Of a stretch of 64,000 nucleotides of DNA, positions 55,433-64,000 are shown piece after piece. A program made the position numbers and the translations under genes. The notes under the pieces are model-generated. The model did not search any database. It was not told the DNA's origin and worked only from the letters and a program-made list of their open reading frames with translations. The stretch is from Dendrolimus kikuchii (Eukaryota; Arthropoda; Insecta; Lepidoptera; Lasiocampidae): assembly GCA_019925095.2 (NCBI GenBank), contig JAHHIN020000030.1, positions 1,950,501-2,014,500 on the forward strand, written 5' to 3'. Numbering within the stretch: the first letter of the stretch is position 1; every line of letters begins with the position of its first letter.

Positions 55433-58400
55433 ATGCCCGGACGACATACAAGACTCCTGCAAGGAAATGTGAACCACTCCGCCGGGGCCCAGGATTTATT
55501 CCTGCAGTCCATGGCGGAGTGGGAGGTTGGTCTGGCCGTAATTTCGGAGCCGTATTACGTCCCCTCCCAGAGCAATTGGGTTGGGGACCTGGACGACACG
55601 GTGGCAGTGGTGGCCAGTTCGGGCGCTGGCACCCCGCTCATCGAGATCGAGCGGGGGCGGGGTTACGCGGTGGCAGGGTGGGGGGAGCACACCTTCATAG
55701 GTGTGTACTTTTCCCCCAACCGACCCCTGGCAGAATTTGAGCGTTTCTTGGATTCTGTCAGGGCCGCCGTGGGCAGACAGTCGCCGAGGGCGACGTTCGT
55801 ACTCGGCGACTTCAACGCCAAATCCCGCTCCTGGGGAAACACTGTCACCGAATTGAGGGGACTGGCTGTGGAAACGTGGGCATTTCAAAGTGGTTTGACC
55901 CTTTTGAACCGAGGTTCGGTCCACACCTGCGTGCGAGCGCGGGGTGGCTCGGTCGTAGATTTGTCGTTTGCCACCCATGCGATCGCACGCAGGGTGATGA
56001 ATTGGAAAGTAGAGGAGGAGGTGGAGACTCTGTCGGACCACCTTTACATAAGGTTCGAGGTCTCCCCTCCTCCTAACAGAACAGGGTCAAACCCCCCACG
56101 CAGTCACGGCCAGTTCCCTCGATGGGCCATCAGCCGGCTCGACCCCGAGCTGGCTGAGGAAATGGCCGTCGTCCAGGGCTGGACCAACCGAGATAGTAAC
56201 ACCTGTCCGGAGGATCTGGCGGAGGGCATGCGCAGAACCCTTACGAGGGTCTGCGATGCCTCGATGCCACGGTCGCGTCGACGTCGGCAAAAACCAGCGG
56301 TTTACTGGTGGACCGCAGAGATCGGCAGTCTGAGGGAGGTAGCCCTTCGGGCTCGCCGATCTCTGAAGAACTGCCGGCGTCGGCATCCTCCGGACAGAGG
56401 TGAGGAGGAACATCGCTTGGAGGAGTATAGGGTTGCCAAGAAGGCTCTTCAGGTGGCTATTTGTCAGGCGAAGACCCGGGCTCGGGAAGAAATCCTATCC
56501 ACGTTGGATGCGGACCCCTGGGGACGTCCGTACCGGGTGGCGCGCAAGAAAATGCGCGCCTGCTCCACCCCGGTTACGGAGTCCCTGACGGACGGGGTCC
56601 TGAACAGAATCATAGATGGACTCTTCCCGGACCCGGGAGCCTTTGCTCCTCCTAGGATGTGTCCTCCTCCGAATGTACCCTCGGAGACTGATCCTCCCCC
56701 AGTCTCCGAGGAAGAAATGGAAATGGCCCTGGATCGACTCCGGGGCCGGAAAACGGCACCGGGACCGGACGGGGTCCCAGGCCGGGTCCTCTTCCTGGCC
56801 GCCAAACACCTAGGCGGCCAGCTTCGGGAACTCTTTGACGCCTGCATCAGGACAGGTGAGTTCCCGAAGCAGTGGAAAGAGGGCCGGCTGTGCCTCATCC
56901 CTAAAGAGGGCCGCCCTCCCGAAGATCCCTCCGCCTACAGGCCCATCGTGCTGTTGGACGAGGTGGCAAAAGTGTTCGAGAAGATCTTGGCGAGCCGCCT
57001 CGTCCAGCACCTTGATTCTGGTGGGCCTGGACTCTCGGAGGCTCAGTACGGATTTAGGTCAGGGCGATCCACTCTGGACGCCCTGTTCGCGCTGAGGAGC
57101 CTCACGAGAGAGGCGGAGAGCATAGAGGAGTCTGTCTTGGTGGTATCTTTGGATATCCAAAATGCCTTCAACAGTCTACCTTTCGAAACCATTTTAGAGG
57201 CACTCCGGTCTCATAGAGTGCCTCTTTACCTTGTAAGACTGTTGAAGGCGTACCTCCAAGACAGGTTCATCCTCTGGGAGGGCGGCTTTGGCCAGATTTC
57301 TGGTAGGCGACGTGTCGTGTGCGGTGTTCCACAGGGTTCGGTGCTGGGCCCGATCCTGTGGAACATTGGTTATGACTGGCTCCTCCGCGAGCCAGTCTTG
57401 CCCGGGATGGGGGTGATCTGCTATGCAGACGACACCCTCATCACGGCCCGAGGCGGAACCTACGACGAGTCCGTAGAACTAGCCAACGCCGCGACGGCGT
57501 TGGTAGTCGAGAGAGTGCGACGTTTGGGCTTGAGGGTCTCCCCGGAGAAGACGGAGGCCCTCATGTTCTACGGACGTCGTAGACAACCGCCTCGGGGCAC
57601 GCATGTCGCCGTCCAGGGAGTGGCGGTAGCGGTAAAGGCCCAGATGAAGTACCTGGGCCTTGTCCTAGATGCAAAATGGAATTTCGGGGCCCACTTCACC
57701 CAGCTGGCCCCGAGATTGCTAGGTGCCGCTGCCGCCCTGGCCAGACTCTTACCCAATGTGGGAGGGCCGGGCACGGTCTGTAGGAAGTTGTACACTGGTG
57801 TTCTACGGAGCATGGCGCTGTACGGCGCCCCCGTATGGGTCGATTCGCTTCACCGCAAGAACAGGACCCATCTGAGACGTTCTCAGAGGGTCCTGGCGGT
57901 GCGGGCCATCCGGGGGTACCGGACAGTGTCGTGGACAGCGGCGACACTGCTCGCGAGTGATCCGCCCTGGGAGCTCCAGGCGGAGACGCTCGCGGCAGTG
58001 CACCGCTACCGGCAGGACACCAGAGACAGAGGAGAGAGGCCGTGTCCGGCAGTAGTAAGAAGGATCAGGGTCTTGGCGACCGAGGCCCTGATCCAAGCAT
58101 GGGCTGATGACCTGAGGTCCCCAGAAGCAGGAGTAGAGACGGTGGCGGCGGTTCACCCCCACCTGTCTCGTTGGGTCTCGAGGAAGTACGGGACCCTAAC
58201 GTACAGGCTGACGCAGATACTTACCGGGCACGGGTGCTTCGGTAAGTATCTGCATCAGACAGCGGGGCGTGAACCGACGCCAGAATGTGCAGAGTGCGGC
58301 GCACCCAGCGATACAGCGTATCATACGCTGGTGGAGTGCGCCGCCTGGGGACCTCAGCGTCATCAGCTAGAAAGTATTGTCGGTCCTGTGTCCTCGCTCC

Positions 58401-58585
58401 AGCAACTGGTTGAAGCCATGCTGTCGAGCGAGGACGGATGGAGTGCGGTTTCCTCCTTCAGCGAGACGGTAATGTCCCTGAAGGAGGCCGCAGAGAGGAC
58501 CAGGGAGGTGGATGCGTACGCAGACCCGATCCGGCGACGGCGGACTGGCGGCCGGCGGCGTCGCTACGCAGCCCACCTCCCTTAG
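55433..58585 (+). CDS. R1-clade LINE ORF2: APE endonuclease and reverse transcriptase, intact
   Basis: 1050 residues. Endonuclease at about 1-215 with E39, GDFNAK 125-130 and SDH 201-203. RT at about 420-720 with the motif A aspartate D574 (LDIQNAF), GVPQGSVLGP and YADD 664-667. C-terminal knuckle C952-C955-H964-C969. About 80% similar to the ORF2 at 1440-4598. It catalyses target nicking and target-primed reverse transcription of its own RNA. The start ATG lies one base after the ORF1 stop, so translation by termination-reinitiation is likely, as shown for SART1 with a closely similar junction. Confidence 0.96.
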   Translation: MPGRHTRLLQGNVNHSAGAQDLFLQSMAEWEVGLAVISEPYYVPSQSNWVGDLDDTVAVVASSGAGTPLIEIERGRGYAVAGWGEHTFIGVYFSPNRPLAEFERFLDSVRAAVGRQSPRATFVLGDFNAKSRSWGNTVTELRGLAVETWAFQSGLTLLNRGSVHTCVRARGGSVVDLSFATHAIARRVMNWKVEEEVETLSDHLYIRFEVSPPPNRTGSNPPRSHGQFPRWAISRLDPELAEEMAVVQGWTNRDSNTCPEDLAEGMRRTLTRVCDASMPRSRRRRQKPAVYWWTAEIGSLREVALRARRSLKNCRRRHPPDRGEEEHRLEEYRVAKKALQVAICQAKTRAREEILSTLDADPWGRPYRVARKKMRACSTPVTESLTDGVLNRIIDGLFPDPGAFAPPRMCPPPNVPSETDPPPVSEEEMEMALDRLRGRKTAPGPDGVPGRVLFLAAKHLGGQLRELFDACIRTGEFPKQWKEGRLCLIPKEGRPPEDPSAYRPIVLLDEVAKVFEKILASRLVQHLDSGGPGLSEAQYGFRSGRSTLDALFALRSLTREAESIEESVLVVSLDIQNAFNSLPFETILEALRSHRVPLYLVRLLKAYLQDRFILWEGGFGQISGRRRVVCGVPQGSVLGPILWNIGYDWLLREPVLPGMGVICYADDTLITARGGTYDESVELANAATALVVERVRRLGLRVSPEKTEALMFYGRRRQPPRGTHVAVQGVAVAVKAQMKYLGLVLDAKWNFGAHFTQLAPRLLGAAAALARLLPNVGGPGTVCRKLYTGVLRSMALYGAPVWVDSLHRKNRTHLRRSQRVLAVRAIRGYRTVSWTAATLLASDPPWELQAETLAAVHRYRQDTRDRGERPCPAVVRRIRVLATEALIQAWADDLRSPEAGVETVAAVHPHLSRWVSRKYGTLTYRLTQILTGHGCFGKYLHQTAGREPTPECAECGAPSDTAYHTLVECAAWGPQRHQLESIVGPVSSLQQLVEAMLSSEDGWSAVSSFSETVMSLKEAAERTREVDAYADPIRRRRTGGRRRRYAAHLP

Positions 58586-58954
58586 TGCCGTCACAGGGGG
58601 CCGCGGGGACCGGGGGTACCCGCGGACTTCCCCCCCTGTTGATGAAGCAGGGCACCTTGCCTTCGGGGTGTTCTGAAGATTGCCAGACGTAGGGGCGTCA
58701 CGAATGTAGTAGCACCGCTCTAGTTCTCGTGGCGCCCCGTAAAAGCGTGGGAAAGAGGCGCAGGTTAGGTTTAGTGGGTAGTCCGGCGGACGGGATCTCG
58801 CGACTACTACCGCCCTCGGCGGTAGTGATGCGTGGAGATCCCTTGCGCTGGGAGTCCCACACTCCCCTCGGTCACCCTCCCCCAGGGCCCGAGGGAGTGT
58901 CGCAAGAAAAGACATTCCCCCTGCGTTATCAAAAAAAAAAAAAAAAAAAAAAAA
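58586..58954 (+). other. 3' UTR of full-length LINE with covarying stem-loop
   Basis: TTTAGTGGGTA at 58770-58780. Outer stem GGGATCTC (58792-58799) with GAGATCCC (58835-58842); inner stem ACTACCGCC (58806-58814) with GGCGGTAGT (58818-58826). Compared with 4811-4856, base changes occur in pairs that preserve the stems. Ends CCCCCTGCGTTATC then poly(A). Confidence 0.8.
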
Positions 58955-58970
58955 GGTTATCTTTAGACCA

Positions 58971-59815
58971 AAGCCCACGAGCCGAGCGAGCGAAGCGAGC
59001 GTGCCGCGGTAGCGGCCAGCGAGTGGCAGAACCGACTGGTTTCCATTTATTCGTTGATAATTTTAATAAAAGTTAAAGTCGGTTCTGCCACTCGCCGGCC
59101 GCTGCCGCGGCACGCTCGCTTCGCTCGCTCGGCTCGTGGGCTTTGGTCTAAAGATAACCTAACCTAACCCACTGTCCTTGCCATAACCTTCGAACACCCC
59201 TCACACCTATATATTGTTTGTCTAACATTAGTATTGCATGTTGTCGGTAATTATATATACAAACTACAAAAATATAATAATGATCTTAATCACAATAATG
59301 TGAAAAATCTAAAATTCCGTATTTTTATGTCATTCAAAGATGTTCAGTTTGATTGAACAATATTGATATTCATGCTGTACGGATTTAGTTCCTTTGCCTG
59401 ACATTTAGCAAAGTGAGGTAAAAACTTTGTCTCTCAATATTATTAATCTGAGGTTTTACTTACAAATTACAAAATGTCGTGATTTTTTAACAATGCCGTA
59501 ATATTTGATTTTATAATTATTAATTATTTTGATCATGCATATATGTTACATTTGCAGACTAATCCCAAAATTAAAATAATTGTGTTTTTATTATAATTAG
59601 TAGGTAAGTCGTCACGCTAAAATTGAACATTATTTCTAGCGATATAATGCACGTATTTCGTACCTAATTAATTGTATTGTTTATTAATTTTTTGCTTAAA
59701 TGATGGCTTACCGATGATTTTAGTGTCGTTATTGTACCATAGAAAACCATATGTAAAATCTTTGAATACAAAAAATGCGTAATTTTCAGGTTCCGCCTTT
59801 ATGCAATTTTACCTA
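58971..59815 (+). mobile_element. Giant foldback element, centre and right arm
   Basis: 58955-59170 is a near-perfect palindrome around 59037-59078. Arms contain TTTAGACCAAAGCCCACGAG and GAGCGAGCGAAGCGAGCGTG; the end has (CCTAA)2 at 59159-59168. From there to 59815 it is the inverted counterpart of the left arm. Without the LINE the element would be about 1.8 kb, almost all of it stem. Confidence 0.85.
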
Positions 59816-60994
<1,179 letters not shown>

Positions 60995-61001
<7 letters not shown>

Positions 61002-63337
61002 ATTTATTTATTTTAATTTTGTCAAATAGAAATGCTAATATTCTAGACAAATAGCATTTCAAATTTCTGGTTTAACAAGTGAAATGGTCTTAAGTATTTG
61101 ATGATCATTTTACATCTCTGATAATGTTATTATATGATAGATAGAAAACACTTTAATTTACACCATTTCAAAAAACTTAAGAACTAGTAATATATGTTAG
61201 CCTTTTAAAATTTATTTTTGGCAATGTCTATTGTAGATATATAGTAATTGTAGTGGTAGTAAGTATTATTAAGTAGGTGTCTGCCAACTACTTTGATAAG
61301 TCTTGCCATTTGTGATTCAGTAAGAGACTTGATCATTCAAACTCTAACTTTCTAAGCAAAAAGGGGCAATCTGTCTGTCTCTCCGTCTACTGAGATCTTC
61401 CTCCGGTCTTAAATGAGAATTTTTAATAATCTTTGCTTTCAAGTTTGGCCTCCGAAAGCCCTTGGTCTATTCTGGTATTAATAAAAGGAAATTTCCTTTA
61501 ACCTGGTTCAAGTAAGACAGTATTCTATTAGGCTGGGTGGGGAAAATTGCCAATCCCAGCCGAAAGTCTCATTTCTACTGAATACATTGTAGAAAAATGA
61601 GCACACCTGTCTGGGGCCCCTCATCACATACTTTGATGAAAATAAGTTCATGCCTTGGACACTCCAAATTTTGAACATAGCCTCCATAGCCTGGAGCAGA
61701 AGAAGCCACTTCAGAACTTTAGGACCATTTGACATCTGGCTTCTTGTTCAGTTTAGCTTCCCCGAGAGCTAAGTGGCAGAGAAAGAGTTATGCTCCATTG
61801 TTTTGTGAGATTCGACAATCTGGTATACATCTTAATTTATTTACTTTTTTAGGTCAATGGATTACGTCCTTTTCTCACCATGTATTACAATATGCACCTC
61901 TTTGAGTCATACACTGACTATTTATTGTTACAAACATAGTATACATCTCTTTCCTCTTTGAACTCCAAGAAATTGATTACAGACCCACTTTCCAATCAGT
62001 GAGCAAATCCTGTTTAGCTGAGCACCTCAACCTGAATTTGAGGTCAAAAGACTGAATAATACACCTATTTGAGCACTGGTTCTGAGCCCTGCTCTCCTTT
62101 GATCAACTTTATTTCAGGTCTTGCTAAACAGTAGGGTTAGATATTCCCTCTTGGCCTGCTCTGTTTGAATAATTTTAGGAACATTTGCACACAGTGGTTG
62201 TGAAGTCAATTCTTTAAAATTGCATAGTATGCAAAATCTCAATTTAGTCATAACCCCTTTAGGAGTAGTAATATGTCTACTCCAAATTTTTGAAATCAGA
62301 ACTGTTATTTTTAGTTATGGTTTTTACGACCATTTCACTCTGCCTCGCCTGGTGTCCCAGACAGTTATAACAATAGGAAAACAGATCTTAGACATTGGAG
62401 CAAATAATTTGATCACACCTGAGATTTAATGCTCACATGATGGTGATTGTAAGATAGACTTTTTGATAACTTATATGCCATCCTCGTATCGAACATTCTC
62501 AGAGTTTCTGCAACCTGAGAATCAAGGACCTTCCGTCCTGACTGATTTTAGAGTAACTGGATATGGTGTCTATAGGATTTCTGCAATCCAATTTGCTATA
62601 ATAGCAAATATTTTTGTGCCAAATGTTAGGCCACAAAGCAAGAGCAATAAAGAGTGGAGTTTCCAGTCTTTAAAGATCAATTGAGATACTATTTATCATC
62701 TTACAGAATGTCACAGTCTCATAGCATAGACACTTATGATATTATATGTTTGTATAAATAAGGTTTAAAATTAGTATACAAATAGACCACTACTTTGCTG
62801 TCTTAAGATTAATCAAACTATCTCTTATGTTATTATAATAGTAAGATGATAAGCTGTTATTTTAACCCCTGCTCTCTTATATGTAATTAATATAATTACT
62901 TATTGTAATGTGTAACTAAATGTTTGCTGGAAATCTTACTATAAACCACTCGGAGGAATGTCCGGATGAGGTTTAGCTACTGGTAAGTGAAAATATGCCT
63001 GTTGAATGTTTGTTGTCACTAACCACTATGTCTTAACTTTAATTAATCTCTTTATTTGTAATATAAAATGTTTTACAATATATTACATATGAATTGAGAC
63101 CTCCGAGGTCCAAGAGGGCAGAAATCAACATCTGACTTCTTTATCAAAAACCATCTGAATGCAGCTCTTTGGATGGAGTCTGTTATATTCACTACTTTTA
63201 ATAGGTGAACTATCTCTTTTCTCATTAAGTGTATTGTGTAGTCTAAACAATTTACACCAAGATTTATAGGCTTGGCTGTATAATTAGTAAGGCTTAGATC
63301 ACTTGTCATCTAAGACATTAGATGTGTTACTTTTTAA
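60995..63337. other. AT-rich spacer, nothing recognised
   Basis: No long ORF on either strand. Some stretches (61340-62700) have less biased composition and could be an old, decayed transposon, but I could not match them to any family. Confidence 0.35.
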
Positions 63338-64000
63338 CTTCTTCTTCTTCTTTTTTTGGATTATGGCTCCAACGCAGTTTGCATTGATTTGGCCAATGTC
63401 ACAGTAGGTGGTAAAATGTCAGGTGCATATAAGAGTATAAATGCGAAAAGAAAAATTTGGTCGGTGATCTTCCAAATCACTTTCTGAGATCCTGAGAACA
63501 ACACAAAACATAGAGTGTTAGACTAACTACATTAGAGATAGATGTTATTTATTGTTAAAAACTTTGATAATATATGTACATGTCTACTATCAGCTAGGGT
63601 AAGAAGAAAGTCCACATTGACCGGTCGGGGAAAATCTTTGAGTAATATACTGTAGAGGGGAGAAACTATTTTGGGACATTCGAAAAAAATGTGATGGACA
63701 GAGCCGTCAGCTAAGCCGCACTCACAGAGAGAATTATCGCGAATTCTTAATTTTGCAAGAAATACAGGACAGCAACAGTGGCCAAGACGCAGGCGAATTA
63801 TAGTTGATATAACTTTTTTGGGTAGTTTTCTATAGTTGAAGAACCAAGGTTTGGGACGTAATGTTGGTTGCAAACTACCGTAGTATCTGCCAACAGTCAG
63901 ACGGGACTGTTGCCAGATACCATTCCAAGTCTCAAACATCTGGGGCCGCGCGAGAGAACGTAAATCGCGGGGAAAGCATTTATTATATTTGTTACTACCC
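63338..64000 (-). mobile_element. I-like LINE with RNase H, second copy (runs out of window)
   Basis: Minus-strand 3' end of the element seen at 40742-44140: CTT-repeat tail at 63338-63350, 3' UTR, and ORF2 C-terminus. The sequence is almost identical to the first copy. The other boundary is outside the window, so no TSD can be checked. Confidence 0.95.
63532..64000 (-). CDS. I-like LINE ORF2 C-terminus, partial
   Basis: Open frame continuing past the window end. Over the 135 C-terminal residues it differs from the copy at 40743-43949 by one residue seen here (Val to Leu in LLTxADS). Contains LRLGHCCCPVFLAKLRI and the CECG...HHIFFEC knuckle. It is partial only because the window ends; whether the full copy is intact is unknown. 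Confidence 0.9.
   Translation of the reverse strand, partial: GSNKYNKCFPRDLRSLARPQMFETWNGIWQQSRLTVGRYYGSLQPTLRPKPWFFNYRKLPKKVISTIIRLRLGHCCCPVFLAKLRIRDNSLCECGLADGSVHHIFFECPKIVSPLYSILLKDFPRPVNVDFLLTLADSRHVHILSKFLTINNIYL

Larger units (their letters stand above)
52965..58954 (+). mobile_element. Full-length R1-clade LINE with intact ORFs
   Basis: 5990 bp between a 16-bp TSD GGTTATCTTTAGACCA (52949-52964 and 58955-58970). It contains a 271-bp 5' UTR, intact ORF1 and ORF2, a 3' UTR and a 24-A tail (58931-58954). Inserted into the foldback element next to (TTAGG)2. With exact TSDs, a pure A tail and no disabling lesion visible, it is the best candidate in the window for a recently mobile element. 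Confidence 0.95.

Noticed and set aside
52965..58954. Assignment to the telomere-specific SART or TRAS families
   Set aside because: The insertion is beside, not within, TTAGG repeats. The other R1-clade copies have unrelated target sequences, so only R1-clade membership is claimed.

Overview
The window is eukaryotic, AT-rich nuclear DNA, most probably from a moth or butterfly (Lepidoptera). I infer this from R1-clade LINEs with stop/start-coupled ORFs (as described for silkworm SART1), Helitrons of the lepidopteran type (ends TCTATACTAATATTATAAAG and CTAG), short TTAGG motifs, several SINE-like families, and one esterase-like exon with a spliced donor. No bacterial, CRISPR, rRNA or functional tRNA features are visible. 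Almost everything recognisable is mobile DNA, often nested; about a dozen insertions can be bounded by target-site duplications (TSDs) read directly.

1-18.5 kb: a GC-rich R1-clade LINE cut by the window edge (1-4958); a gag-like ORF1 without ORF2 (6190-7703, minus); tandem and minisatellite repeats; a tRNA-derived SINE; a signal-peptide exon of a carboxylesterase-like gene (11424-11594, minus); a hAT-type MITE with 8-bp TSD (11868-12585); Helitrons; and an I-like LINE tail with 13-bp TSD (17291-17892).

18.5-34.8 kb: a second R1-clade family (18524-22627) sits inside a SINE-like repeat with a 16-bp TSD. A short 5'-truncated copy of it lies at 28181-29099. Two small C2H2 zinc-finger ORFs/exons (24605, 26842), inverted Penelope-element termini, six copies of a ~310-bp SINE-like repeat and microsatellites fill the rest.

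34.8-52 kb: a ~2.2-kb segment occurs twice in direct orientation, 15 kb apart (34808-36975 and 49837-51999). Copy A, with its flank, carries a compact three-exon THAP-domain gene (minus strand, 129 aa when spliced). Copy B has lost exon 1. Both carry two adjacent perfect hairpins with identical CTAA loops. Between them lie another R1-clade copy (37509-40229), a 5'-truncated RT-RNase H LINE with an open frame (40742-44140), a decayed mariner, and a head-to-head Penelope pair inserted as one unit (45892-49425, 13-bp TSD).

52-64 kb: a giant foldback repeat (arms 52000-52964 and 58971-59815) is split by a full-length R1-clade LINE (52965-58954, 16-bp TSD) with intact ORF1 (731 aa) and ORF2 (1050 aa). 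Next to a telomere-like (TTAGG)2, this is the best candidate for a recently active element. The end holds a long (AT)n tract, AT-rich spacer and a nearly identical second copy of the RT-RNase H LINE on the minus strand.

The R1-clade copies make internal comparison possible. Three different ORF1/ORF2 stop-start junctions, a coding-region inverted repeat conserved across families, and a covarying 3' UTR stem-loop can all be read from this one window.
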